A DNA stretch of 64,000 nucleotides from the NCBI GenBank assembly GCA_014529385.2, contig CM043952.1:62330119-62394118 (forward strand), in the 5' to 3' direction. Positions 22,982-34,486 of the stretch are shown piece after piece. The stretch is from Adiantum capillus-veneris. Its lineage: Eukaryota; Streptophyta; Polypodiopsida; Polypodiales; Pteridaceae. Every line of letters begins with the position of its first letter. Within the stretch, counting starts at the first letter, position 1. Both the position numbers and the translations under genes were made by a program. The notes beneath the pieces are model-generated. The model ran no database searches. It was given only the letters and a program-made list of their open reading frames with translations, and was not told the DNA's origin.

Positions 22982-23161
22982 TAATCAAATTGTTCATAGT
23001 ACCAATGCCGACATGCATGGAAAATAACTACATGCTTTACACGTGTCAAATGGATAAAGTTAACTAGTGGGAATTTATTTCACCGTATAATTTTGATTGA
23101 GAGGTCACTTTCACACTTAATGGGTTGCACAATATTTGTTGGCATGCTTATTGTAGCACCT

Positions 23162-23198
<37 letters not shown>

Positions 23199-23222
23199 AG
23201 AAGAAGAAGAAGAAGAAGAAGA
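22170..23222. repeat. Microsatellite cluster (TC)n, (AC)n, (GA)n, (GAA)n
   Basis: Non-coding sequence with separate tracts at about 22286-22317, 22767-22795, 22807-22842 (all CT type), 22936-22976 (TC then AC) and 23164-23222 (GA then GAA). No gene seen between them. Reading frames made of Ser-Leu repeats here are artefacts. Confidence 0.9.
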
Positions 23223-23480
23223 ATATAGTGCCAGCATCCATCGTGAGAGACAGGGATAGAGAGAGAGACATAGAGGGACAACAGCTCAGAGAGCAGCGCA
23301 CAAGGCGACAACACAGAGGGTATTTCTATCCACATATACCTTCAGGTATGAGAGAGAGACATAGAAAGGAAATAGAGAGTAGTGTTGTGTGTGTTTGTGT
23401 AAATGCTAAACTCAAAATGGTATGTTATTGGGACTGCTACACAAGCCAAAATGACAACCTTCCAAAAATTTGACGAGTTT

Positions 23481-24199
<719 letters not shown>

Positions 24200-24213
24200 T
24201 GGCTTACAGGTAA

Positions 24214-25042
24214 ATGGCAAGAACAAAGGCGACTGCAAGAAAGGCAGGCAAAGGACCAGGTTTGGCTGCTAGAGCAGGAGGAAGATCCGCTAGTAAAAAG
24301 AAGAGACTAGGAAAGCCCATGAAAACCTTTAAAGCTCCAAGGATGAATAGGCTACAAAGACACATCAGACTGTTTAAGGAAATCAAGAAGGCTCAAAAAT
24401 GTATCAAGATTCTAATACCAAAGCTTCTATTCCAAAGACTAGTCATGTCAATATGTGAGGAAGCATGCTTTGGGAACATGAGGTGGAAACCTATTGCACT
24501 GCTAGCACTACAAGAGGCATCAAAAGAATTTTTGCTAGAATATTTCAATGACAAAAATTGTTACAACACATACACATAGGGTAACGATTATGGACAAAGA
24601 CAGTGAAACTTTGAAAAGAGTAAGGTGGAGATATTATAAGCTGCTCCAGCCAAATGAATTTATAAATAATAAAATGAAGGAAGTTTTGATTATTCCTCCA
24701 TCAAAGCCAGAGGCGGTGAAGATTGTAGAAGTCACCCATGATGTGAATACGAGTGCTAGGGCTGAGCTGGAAAATCGGTGTGTATAGGAGATAAATAAAC
24801 TAAAAGAAAAGGAAAAAGTAGCACATGCTATAGAAGAAGAGGTTAACAGCTACCACATTGTTACACATGAAATCGATGTCAGCCAACAACAAATTTTGTT
24901 ATCTATGGAGGAAGGATTAATAGTAGATATACAACAAGAAGATGGTATAAGAAGACTTGCATTTGATTCTATGGATATCAGTATATTGCGGGATCCATAT
25001 GCTCAAATCGCAGATTCAATTGTATATATCTTCTTGAAGTAA
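24214..25042 (+). pseudogene. Divergent histone H3-like protein with C-terminal extension
   Basis: The ATG at 24214 opens MARTKATARKAGKGPG, which follows the canonical H3 tail around Lys4 and Lys9 (Gln5 and Ser10 are Ala). The histone fold follows: KEIKKAQKCIKILIPKLLFQ, RLVMSICEEACFGNM, RWKPIALLALQEASKEFLLE and, after a small frameshift near 24570, RVTIMDKDSETLKRVRW. These align along their length with H3 (LIRKLPFQRLV, ALQEASEAYLV, RVTIMPKD). The loop between RLV and ALQ is one residue longer than in H3 and has RW, as CENH3 proteins often do. After the fold the text continues about 130 residues beyond H3, past a TAG at 24785, with a charged segment. It is followed on the same strand by Ulp1-like and FCP1-like domains and could be their N-terminal domain or a separate gene. 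The copy is broken. Confidence 0.8.
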
Positions 25043-25043
25043 G

Positions 25044-25656
25044 ATGCTTTCACCAGCTCTAGCATATTTTTATTCAGCCTTGAGGCTAGAGACTAACGAC
25101 ATCAAACTGTCTTGTAGTTTGATAAAGAGCATCTACCTCTACAAAGCCATGCAGAAATATATATATATTGGATTCCCAAATTTCTTCCTTTCTCAGAATG
25201 AAAAATACCCCTATCGGCACATTCGAGAAGTGGCTTGCTCATCGTCCAATGTTGCAAGTAACAACCATAATTTTTCCATATGAGAGCAACCGCCCCACTG
25301 GAGCCTCGTTTGCATTGAACTTGACAAGCCAGTTGCCTGGACAGTAAACTCAATTCAAGGAACACATCTAGAATTGAGACTATGAGTATTAAAATTATAA
25401 ATTGGTTTTATTTTTGATAGACAATGGAGATAGTTATTGTGTTGGGTTCATACCAACTCCTCCTGCTTGCATATGCATAAAAAGACTGTTGCATGTATAT
25501 GGAAGGCTATGCGAAAATCTAGAGTTGTATAGATCAAAAATTAAGGAAGTCATGGTGCCTTTATAGACTGATGGCAACTCATGTGGATGGAGATGCCTCC
25601 TCCATGCTAAGTATATACTACAGAGCTTTTTTGCATTAAAGCCATTCATGTCAAAG
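25044..25656 (+). pseudogene. Ulp1-like (C48) SUMO-type cysteine protease domain
   Basis: Two blocks. The first, 25044-25382, has LSPALAYFYSALRLE and, past an in-frame TGA at 25281 (CGA-type), PPHWSLVCIELDKPVAWTV with the catalytic His (codon 25296-25298). VNSIQG follows, where Ulp1 proteins usually have Asp-Ser. The second, about 25440-25656, has the Cys box DGNSCGWRCLLHAKYIL (Cys codon 25582-25584). The codon at the oxyanion-hole Gln position is TAG (25564-25566), as CAG would become by C-to-T change. An intron probably separates the blocks. Ulp1/SENP proteases cut SUMO from proteins, and plant DNA transposons are known to carry such domains. The assignment rests on the His and Cys boxes and their spacing. 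The copy is dead. Confidence 0.65.
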
Positions 25657-25825
25657 GTATGCATTGTACATAGCATTATCATAACATTATTACAGTTTGG
25701 ACAAAAATGTGTCTCAGTTCCTTTTTGTTTTTGTTTTGTCTTTTGCAGAGCATTACCATACATTATTACAATTTGGACAAAAATGTGTCTCAGTTCCTTT
25801 TTGTTTTTGTTTTGTCTTTTGCAGA

Positions 25826-26528
25826 GTGCATTGGAGAAGTACACCATAGACTATTTGCACCGATACCGTGCCACCCTAATCCAGCATCTGCTTGCAATTT
25901 CACATACCCTGAGCATGGATGCAAAACAAACCCTATTGGATGGTTAATAATGATTGCTGATAGACTGCAGCAAACAGATTCCATAAGGACAACTGAGAAA
26001 GGACAGTAGCAAGAGGAGAGAGGGACTTCTTAGAAGAGAAATGCTGCAGAGGGAGAGTTTGACAAGGACAAAATTCAAAATGAGGGGAAGCCCACACAGG
26101 AGCAAGATCACACATATTGTGGGGATGACGAAGAAATAAATGTTGAAACTCATTCTGCGCTTAGAGGGTTTCAGAAAGATGAAGTTTATGCAGAGGGAGG
26201 GGCTGAGAAAGAATGCTCTAACCCTCAAGCAGAGCATACCTTTGACACACCTCCACCTGTTGAGCTTGAAAATCGAGAGTCTTTTATGCTTGACACACAA
26301 ACATATCATAGCACATTAGAAGAAATTTTAGGTGCAATGGATCCCTCAACACTGGAGACACAAGAGTCTCGAGCAGCAGAAGAACAAGAGAAGACGCTCC
26401 AAGATGTCGACACTGGACCAGACAACCTCAATGGCAGGCAAACCCAATATGGACCTTTGCTAGACATCCCTATGATTGTGCCGGTAATAACCTATATTAA
26501 AGAATATGAAAGTCAACCTATTGTCTAA
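25826..26528 (+). pseudogene. Linker region between Ulp1-like and FCP1-like domains
   Basis: After a canonical-looking acceptor (tttgcag at about 25825) the text ECIGEVHHRLFAPIPCHPN starts a block with several Cys and Pro. It continues, past stops, into an acidic, Glu/Gln-rich segment (QESRAAEEQEKTLQDVDTGP, 26286-26528). A 75-bp near-exact duplication ('tttggacaaaaatgtgtctc') precedes it at about 25690-25825. No domain recognised. It looks like a disordered linker of the same gene. Confidence 0.45.
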
Positions 26529-26550
26529 CTACTTATTTGTTTTACAAAAG

Positions 26551-27140
26551 GTTTGCAGAGACTGATTATTTTGGACATCAACGGATTCTTGTTGTTTCAG
26601 GAGCCATATGATCCCCACGCAGAAGTTGTCAACCTGCACAACTTCAAGATATGTGATTGCAGATTCATTGTGCGTCCAAGAACGAAGGAATTTGTATAGT
26701 TTCTACTTGTAAGGTTCCGGGTTGCGATATGGTCCTCTATGCTGTAGAGAAACCTCAATCCCATTGTAAATATGGTTTGCAACATAACGAGAATCGAACA
26801 TTTGCAATTTTATTTTTTCTATTCGCAGAAGGAGTGTCTTTACATTGAAGGGGACTACAACCCTATCATACCAAATGTAATGCTATTCTATAAACCTTTT
26901 TTCCAAATCCATGTCCCACATGATGATATCAACACTTTGTTGATAGATGACACACTCCATAAGGGCTTGCTAAATCCACCGGGCACCACTCTCTCCCCAC
27001 CCTCATTTAATAGTCATGAGCATGAATTTTACCTAGAGGACATTTTGATCCCTTATCTCCAAAATTTGCATTTAAGCCCATTGACCGTTTCAAAATTTTT
27101 ACTTACAAATACACTCCAAAATGCTAGCTATCTAGATTGA
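26551..27140 (+). pseudogene. FCP1/NIF-like HAD phosphatase domain (TIR-2)
   Basis: HAD-type domain of the FCP1/NIF family, whose members remove phosphate from proteins such as the RNA polymerase II tail. Motif I reads RLIILDINGFLLF (nucleophile Asp codon 26574; the usual second Asp is Asn at 26580). Then IVRPRTKEFV, and AIWSSM for motif II. After an intron or frame break, KPFFQI and NTLLIDDTLHKGLLNPPGT give the motif III/IV region with the Asp pair, followed by a C-terminal helix (FYLEDILIPYLQNLH). TAG stops occur inside. The D-x-N-G form recalls a plant subgroup of FCP1-like proteins. It is expected to be weakly active or inactive even if intact. Confidence 0.75.
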
Positions 27141-27172
27141 TTCTTTGTACTTCTCAATGTGGTGCCATTGAA

Positions 27173-27303
<131 letters not shown>

Positions 27304-27499
27304 TATACATTAAACTCTACATATGTTGTTCAAAATATACTATAATCACATTACCAGCTATCAAAGGGACATAGGTAATGAGACAGACCTCATCTTACAC
27401 TTGAAATACAGATATAACCAAATTGTGGAAATCATCTCACAATTGAAACAAAAGATTTAAATTGCAAGAAACGTTGGAATGAAAGTCATAAACATAGAT

Positions 27500-28700
27500 T
27501 CATTCAAGTTACACTGGCACAATTTGGACTCGGTCAGTTAGTTCTCTACAAACAATCTCTTTTTTCCTTTGTTGCATTACTTTGCGTCCACCAATTAAGA
27601 AATAGAATAGTGAGGGCTTATTCTCCGCGGACTCATCCATGATGTCGTGCCAAAGTTGCAGAAGGTTTCATTGCTCTCTTATTGTGACCACTGTCACAAA
27701 ATTGAGCTCTTTGTCAAATACCTCCACATCTATGACACCATTGTTCTCAGGCCTGCTGAATCTTGATCAATAGGAATAAGCTTAGAGTAGCTTGCAACAA
27801 TTTGAGAGCATTGGTACCAGAAGGAGATGAGAAGGGACTGTGTGCCAATCATGTACTTGGCCACCAAAGTGTCCAGTGCAACCTCATAATGTATGCTGTC
27901 CACCTCTTTAACATAGCACCATCTATCAAGTAGCTTGTCATAGAAGCAAGCATCTAGATATTTACATACCACCATTGTCTTTGCAACATGTAATTGGCAG
28001 GTGTGAAATAGTTCCACAAATAAACTTATAGGAAAAAATTTAGCAGTCTTTACCCATTTAGTGGGCACTCAATTTCATAGGGACCTCTGCACATCACTAA
28101 ACAACTTTCTTCTAAGAGCTTCACACACGGTGGTGTCCGGGACTGGCCAGTCTCAATACATCTCCAATTGATAGGGAAAAGGAGTTTAACCAGAGTACCT
28201 TTTTTTGTTTTTGGTTGAGCTGGTAGAAATGCTCGTAGAAGAAAATTTCCTCATCTGCAAGACTCTTGCTAGTTCTTCCATCATAATGTAAAACACCAAT
28301 GTCAGCGTGGATTACAGAGATGAGACCTATAATACACTCCACTGGCTCCCATTCCTTGTATGTTGAAGGATAGACATCTGCAATTGCAACAACAAAATGT
28401 AATAGACCACCTAGTCTAACTACTGAAATGAATGAAGAACTTATGAGAACTTGATCTTGCTCTACTAATATGGTTCTACCTCTTCAAAAGTAAAAAGAAA
28501 TAAGAGAACAGCAAGGTCTAAAAGAAAGATTAGAGATGGAAGGCTATGAACACACTCACAATTGCATCGAGGATGATAAGCCAATGAGACATCTCCGTCA
28601 TTAGCAATCACATTGGGGTGACTATAGACATGTTGTACCAAAACCTCATTAAAAGTTTTCTTGCCCACATCCACTTTGAAATCTAGCACTCATGCTTTCC
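27500..28700 (-). pseudogene. TIR-2 minus-strand gene, unrecognised, spliced
   Basis: Minus-strand protein-like text in three blocks. 28689-28557 has KKTFNEVLVQHVYSHPNVIA and ends at a strong donor (gtgagt). After an acceptor (gcaattgcag near 28371) comes PSTYKEWEPVECIIGLISVI and VLHYDGRTSKSLADEEIFFY. A frame change leads to LLFPINWRCIETGQSRTPPC and VAKTMVVCKYLDACFYDKLL (28068-27730). The splice joins keep phase between the first two blocks. No domain is recognised. Its position, convergent with the FCP1-like frame, mirrors the convergent pair in TIR-1. Confidence 0.45.
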
Positions 28701-29260
28701 ATGTTGAACAAAATAGATTTGTTGTTGAGGATCTTTTCCTCCTTCTTGTCTACATAAGAACCCAAGAACCTTTGTATATTGTCTATTGCTGCAATTGACT
28801 ATCTATATTGATGGAGTTTGAGATAGTGATAGAGCTTATGGTGCTACTTGGCCTTCTTGGGCTTCTTGGGAGACTAATGGTGAGGCTCGTTGGGGAGAGA
28901 GCACAACAACCCCTAGAGCTATTAGGGTGGGAATAAGAAGAAGAATAAACCATGGATATTTTTGAGTGGTAGAAGAAAGTGTGAACTTGCTTCCAATGGA
29001 GGGGAATTTAGTTTTGAACGCTTGGTTAATGGAGCAAGAGCTTTTGGTGGCGCGAGAATGATACATTATTGTATCTGTATTTCAGTACCATAACTACATT
29101 CAGACCCTCGGCTCACATATGGATACCTTCAACGCCATAAAAATGAGGTTTTACCTCATGTTCTTCTCTTTCTTTTGCATTTTCTGATTTATTTCTTCCT
29201 ATTTCTACATCACGTTAGTTTGTTGTTCATTGGATGTGCCTCCTTTTTTCTCTCCTCAAT
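28701..29260. other. Right subterminal region of TIR-2
   Basis: No gene supported. A short frame at 29066-28836 has no family motif. Confidence 0.5.
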
Positions 29261-29290
29261 AAGGCTCTCCAAATGACTTCCCAAATTCTC
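29261..29290 (-). repeat. TIR-2 right terminal inverted repeat
   Basis: Inverted partner of 17264-17293. By chance it is readable in frame with the adjoining copia-A Gag, giving a false extension of that protein. Confidence 0.8.
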
Positions 29291-30260
29291 TGATGACTCA
29301 ACAATAGCTACATTTGTAGTGGAAGCAGCATTAGTACTGGAACCAGCCTCTTTGTCCTTCAACTTAGGACAGTGCTTGATAAAGTGATCATTAGATTTAT
29401 AATAATGATAACGCATCTCCTTTTTGCCTTTATCACCAGAATTCCTAGACGAATTACTGCTAGCATAAGCATTAGGAACATGTGATTTACCAATCGTAGA
29501 GAACCATGAGAATTGGCTACATTGTTGTTACCACCTTTTCTATGAGCAGTAGTAAAGGACTATTCAACTGCACACTGTCTAGTTTTGTTTTTTTCTAGAA
29601 AGTGACTCTTGCAACATCAATGTGCATAATGCATCAAAATTGACAACTTCATGATTTTCTTGGGTCATAAGTCTCCAAGTACTAGCAAAAGTCTAGAAAG
29701 AATCTGGCAAGGCATCAAGAACTGTCTACACAAGGAAATTATCTGAAATGACTTTGCTTGTGCAGAAATAAGTTGCTCATTGATATCCTTGACCCAACAA
29801 GGAAAGTGTCCATGTCATCTTCCTCATGCATAATCTTTGACTCTAGCTATTTACGTAGTAATGCAATTTTTGCCTCATTGCAACTTGCATAAAGACCAGC
29901 CAGAATAACCCAAGCCTGTTTTGCAAATTTTGCTGAAAAAATTTGAGGAGTAATAGTGCGCTTCATAGAAAATGCAATCAATGCATTAGCCTGTGCATCT
30001 CTTACATCCCAACGAGTTTGCTTAGCCATATGCAAAACAACTTTGGCAGTAGAAATCCTGCCACCAAAACCAGCAACATCCTCAACATTGCCTACATCCT
30101 CAGAACCAGGATGTACATCAATGCCTTGCACAATGTTCCAAACTCCTTTTGACACAAGGACATGTTGCATCATGTAAGCCCAGATAGGGTAATTGTCCCC
30201 ATCCAATCTATCCTCAATAGCAAACATCTTGAACACATTTGTGTTGTTGTCGGCAATGTC
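29291..30260 (-). pseudogene. copia-A Gag
   Basis: Ty1/copia Gag on the minus strand. 30236-29847 reads MFKMFAIEDRLDGDNYPIWA, MMQHVLVSKGVWNIVQGIDV and AKQAWVILAGLYASCNEAK, a Gag-UBN2-like core. After stops, the zinc-knuckle remnant YHYYKSNDHFIKHCPKLKDK (29416 down) has lost the first Cys (Tyr or His instead). It ends at the TIR-2 insertion (29290), after VAIVESS. The protein continues at 17263. The start is just inside the 5' LTR and primer site at 30573-30797. Confidence 0.85.
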
Positions 30261-30572
30261 GAATGCCTGCCCCTGATGTGAAAACTACTCGAAAAGAGGA
30301 GAAACAAAGCAAAAACAATACGTGCTATATAGCACAAACCATAGAAGACTATAAGGGACGTGTTATGCAGTAAACGATACTAACAAAAAAAATTACACAA
30401 ATGACAAAATAGCCTATGAAGTACTGCCTGTAGTGGAAACAAAGGCCAAAATGAGCCCGAATCCCAAAATATCTATCAACCTGCTGACTCTCTCCAAACC
30501 TCACAGAAATCGGAGAAAGTGAGCAGGCATGTGCTGGAGTTGCTGGCTACTAAGCCCAAGAGGATGTAACCT

Positions 30573-30584
30573 GCTCTGATACCA
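30573..30584 (-). other. copia-A primer-binding site
   Basis: In minus sense TGGTATCAGAGC, exactly the usual Met-tRNA primer site of plant copia elements, two bases inside the LTR end. Confidence 0.9.
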
Positions 30585-30586
30585 AT

Positions 30587-30797
30587 TGTTGGAATTAGGG
30601 TTTCAAGAAAACTCACACAGCTTGCAGAAGATGAAGGAAGCTCAAGCACACAAGGGAGAGTATATTACTTCGTGTGCAATGGAAAGATGGATAGCCCTAG
30701 AGTGATAGGCGTATATACAATTCACGGGGGGAAACTTCCTAGTGAGGGAAAAAATACCCCGATAGTCCTAAATGTGTTCACACACATCACTACCACA
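30587..30797 (-). repeat. copia-A 5' LTR, outer end truncated
   Basis: Matches 10962-11186 but lacks the first 14 bases of the LTR in its own sense (the TGTTACC end). The loss is at the junction with copia-B and explains the absence of a target duplication. Confidence 0.85.
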
Positions 30798-31668
30798 GCT
30801 AAGTAGGCTCTTTGGGATGTTAGAGATGTGTAGGCTCATGCATTAATTGAATTATCTATGAAGCACACTATCACTCCTCACATTGACTTGACTAAATCAA
30901 CTAAACAAGTTTGGGATATTCTAGGTGGTCTCTATGCAAGTCGCAATGAGGCTAAAATTGCACTGCTACGTAAAGAGTTGGAATCAAATATTATGCATGA
31001 GGAGGATGACATTGAAACTTTCTTTGCTGGTATCAAGGATATTAATGAGCAACTCATTTCTGCAGGCAAAGTCATTTCAGACAGTTCCCTTGTGTAAACT
31101 ATTATTGATGCATTGCCAAATTCCTATCATAGTTTTGCTAGTACTTGGAGACTTATAACCCAAGGAAAACCTAATGTTGTCAAGTTTCATGCATAATGCA
31201 CATTGTTGTTGTAGGAGTCACTTTCAAGAAAAAAATAGGTCTAAACAACATGCAGTTGAGCGGCTTTTATTGTTGCTCAAAGAAAAGGTGGGAACAACAA
31301 TGTAGCCACTTCTCAGGGTTCTTCAGCGAGTGGCAAATCACTTGATCCTGATGCTTCTGCTAGAAACACCTTGTCTAGGAATTCTTGTGGAAAGGGCAAA
31401 AAGAAGATGTATTGCCACTATTGCAAAGCTAATGATAACTTGATCAAGCAGTGTCCTAAATTGAAGGCAAAAGAGGCCAAGAAGAAAGAGGCAAATTCTA
31501 CTACAAGTGCAACTATTGTAGAATCTTCTGAAGGAGATTGTGATGTTGATGTAGATGCAGAGTGGGCATTTAGTGTAGAGTGCACTTATAATCCTTCTGT
31601 CCACAATGCATGTATGTTAGTATCTGTAGATTCACATGTGTGGTACTTTGACAATGGTGCTACAAAGC
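30798..31668 (+). pseudogene. copia-B Gag continuation and protease start
   Basis: Second half of the copia-B protein that began at 10738. It has ITPHIDLTKSTKQVWDILGG, SRNEAKIALLRKELESN, a CCHC-type knuckle CHYCKANDNLIKQCPKLKAK at about 31410-31470, and then DVDVDAEWAFSVECTYN and VWYFDNGATK. The last is the protease active site with Asn in place of Ser (D-N-G). Stops at 30805 and 31097 and frame changes break it. It ends abruptly at 31668, where the gypsy-2 5' LTR begins. Confidence 0.85.
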
Positions 31669-32597
31669 TGTTAGCAGCTGGACACACCCAACGGAGAATG
31701 ATTGCTCGACAGGATATTATTTTTGTAATTATTCTTTAATTGAGAAAAATCGTCATTTCACCTTTGTAAATAGTAGGGCTTGTAGAAGCTTCTAGATTGT
31801 ATCCCATTTTTTACATTTAGACTAAGTGAATGGTTAAATTGGAACATTAGGGTTTGAAATTGTAAGGTATTTATACCACTTTTGACCTTAATGAAAAAAA
31901 ACCTTTGACATTTAAAAAAAAAAAGTTCTGTCTGTGTGAGTGAGTGTACTCTGTGTACGAGAGAGAGTGAGAGTTTTATCTTGACGCTACGCACGCACCG
32001 GTGGTCGGAATCGAGTGCGAAGAAGTGCAGCGTGTTGCCCCCGAAGAGAGCTACGCGCCAATACCTACATTGTGGGTGTACGATCTGGCTTTGCGAACTC
32101 GATCCACGAGCTACATCTGGTGATTCGGTGAGCATACGTTGTCTGTTTTCGCATTTTAGTATATCCACGCATTCGCATTGATTAGAGATACACATTAGGC
32201 ACTTTAGTTTTTGAAAACGATGACCTGCAAATTTCGACCAGACATCCTACGTGATTTTGCACCCTGTGTTTAGGGTTGGGGTTTTGGTTCATGGACCTTA
32301 GAGAGAACGACCTATTGGTGTTAATAGGGATTCCTTCAAGTTCTGTGGCATTTCGAGAACGTTTGATGGGTATTTGGCTCTTGAAAACGTTGTAGGAAAT
32401 CTCCTCTTATGCACTCCTGAAGGTTGTAGCTTAGACATTGGGTAGAGACCTCTGTAGGAAGTAGTCGACGGTCAAGTGTAGGTTGACACCCTATGCTTGC
32501 TTCCACGCGCCTGTGGGTCGAGCTTTGTCCTTAGCTGACAAATCTTGTTATGTGAGTTCTTGCTATGCTGACGTCCGTTGCAGCGTATCCGCAAGCA
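31669..32597 (+). repeat. gypsy-2 5' LTR
   Basis: 929 bp from TGTTAGCAGC, directly after the interrupted copia-B protease, to CGCAAGCA, one base before a primer-binding site. TG..CA ends and the flanking features define it. No 3' copy is in the window. Confidence 0.75.
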
Positions 32598-32598
32598 T

Positions 32599-32616
32599 TG
32601 GCGCCGCTGCAGGGGA
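32599..32616 (+). other. gypsy-2 primer-binding site
   Basis: TGGCGCCGCTGCAGGGGA. This TGGCGCC-type site is characteristic of plant non-chromovirus gypsy lineages such as Tat and Athila. Confidence 0.85.
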
Positions 32617-32769
32617 TGAAAACCCTAGGTAGGTGACCAAGACTAGTCCTTGAGGATAGGGATTCTTTGGCTTGCCAGAGTCTTGTTTTACATTTAGATA
32701 GGATCAGAGGGTGGAGGACGCTCTAGGTATTAGGAGGAGTCTAGGGAGCGAGTGTCTGGCCTAGACTTT

Positions 32770-33141
32770 CAACTTAGGTAGACTTAGATAGTTTTAGGTA
32801 TTAGTTGATTTGTGGTGTAGAGAGTAGGAGTTGGAGTGGTAGAGGCGGTGGAAGGATGGCTTGAGAGTCCGGAGAGGCCAGGAAGCAATCGAGACACCAA
32901 TATCACCATCTCACATAATGAGTAGGAGTAAGGTAAGTAGGACATCATGATTTATCAACTTAGGTAGACTTAGATAGTTTTAGGTATTAGTTGATTTGTG
33001 GTGTAGAGAGTAGGAGTTGGAGTGGTAGAGGCGGTGGAAGGATGGCTTGAGAGTCCGGAGAGGCCAGGAAGCAATCGAGACACCAATATCACCATCTCAC
33101 ATAATGAGTAGGAGTAAGGTAAGTAGGACATCATGATTTAT
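32770..33141. repeat. 186-bp tandem duplication
   Basis: The block 'caacttaggtagacttag' to 'catcatgatttat' occurs at 32770-32955 and again at 32956-33141. I saw no difference between the copies. Confidence 0.95.
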
Positions 33142-33318
33142 GATCTGGAGCACTTCATGCATGTTATATTTGTTGTTAGACTCATCACAAGGTTGTAAAA
33201 AACAGAAAAGAGTGTTTAGAAGCTGAAGTGAAGTTCAAAAGTTTTTATGAGTATTTCTAAGAGAGTTGCAAAGCATAAGGAGTACTTCTGTCCAAAAAAA
33301 ATTAAATTTTAAGCCAGG

Positions 33319-34194
33319 AGACATCCTACGTGTAGGATGTCTACAGGGTGTTCTAGTGAAAATTTTGAAAATCTGAGTTGACCAATGTGTTTAGAAGGTA
33401 GGTTTTATCCTATTTTCACCTGGAAAGTGGAAATTTGACCATATCTTGACAGGATAAGGCCAAATAGAAAGGAAATTGCCAGACATCCTACCCAAATTGT
33501 GCCAAGGCATTATTTTAAGACCAAAACCATAGGATGGCTACATGAGCATGATCTGCATGATTTATTGAGTGCCTGAGAAAGGTTTCATCTCAATTGGGTG
33601 AGAAAATTGGGTTTTAAGCAGGCTTTAGCATTTTCGACTGAAAAGGGCTAGGATAGCTAAAATTCCCAAAATCCAAAGTAAAATCTAAGCATAGCAAAGG
33701 GGAAGCATAGCACTGGGTTGCTGACATCAAGGGGAAGGTGTGGCTCAAGTTTGGGGTCAAACAGACCATATAGACATCCTACACGTAGGATGTGTTCTGT
33801 ATGATTTAGCACTCCAAACCCAACTTTGAGCATACCAAAGTGATCAGCACCTTAATAGGAGTCTGTGCTTTGCATTTGAAGCCATTTTGAGCAGTTAGAC
33901 ATGCTACGTGTAGGATGTCTACTGTATGATATTGAAGCCAAAAACTGATTGTAAGCATAGCAAGGTGTTGTATAGCCTGAGGCAAGCCTCCTAGTCAATT
34001 TTGGTCCAAACTGGAGTTGATTTGATGGTCAGACCAACATCAGGCTGCTGGAACAAATTTCTGATCAATTGACCAGCTTATAGGTTTCCAAATCAAAAAG
34101 TAAAAATAGCTGTGGACTCAACAAATCAAGGGGAATCTATAGTGCAAAATCCAAGCAAAACGGAGTAGGTAGACATCCTACGCGTAGGATGTCT
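33319..34194. repeat. Four 24-base palindromes in the gypsy-2 leader
   Basis: AGACATCCTA, then CGYG or CACG, then TAGGATGTCT, at 33319-33342, 33772-33795, 33897-33920 and 34171-34194. The last is a perfect palindrome with CGCG centre; the others carry one to three changes. Half-sites (AGACATCCTAC) stand at 32240 and 33481. Each could form a 10-bp hairpin with a four-base loop in RNA. Confidence 0.9.
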
Positions 34195-34486
34195 ATATGG
34201 GCTTAGTGAAGAGAAAACCTGACTGAGGACATAGAGTGATGTTCCAATTGACTTAAGAGATCCAGAACTTCTTTCAGAAGTGAAATTGGACCTTGTTTGA
34301 CCTTTTGACGGAGCAAAGATGGAATTAAGACTTTCCCTGTAAATTGACCAACATTCGAGGGAAGTACAGTTCCAGATTAGCAGGCCTAATCAAGAACATC
34401 AGAAGTGTATAAAATACAGTAGTGGTTGAGGTTAACCCTCCAGCTATACCAATCATTACTAAGACCACCTCTAGCGGTTAAATGCT

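Larger units (their letters stand above)
32617..34486 (+). other. gypsy-2 long untranslated leader
   Basis: About 1.9 kb without a supportable frame between primer site and first coding text. It contains the 186-bp tandem duplication (32770-33141) and the family of 24-base palindromes (33319-34194). Confidence 0.65.

Noticed and set aside
25560-25660. RING-type zinc finger in the TIR-2 cargo
   Set aside because: The Cys pattern fits the Ulp1 catalytic Cys box (DGNSCG) better, with a matching His box upstream; a true RING-like pattern is seen only in TIR-1 at 53940-54090.
29210-29290. In-frame extension of copia-A Gag (ENLGSHLESLIEERKK)
   Set aside because: This text is the right TIR of TIR-2; copia-B shows the native continuation GDCDVDVDAEW.
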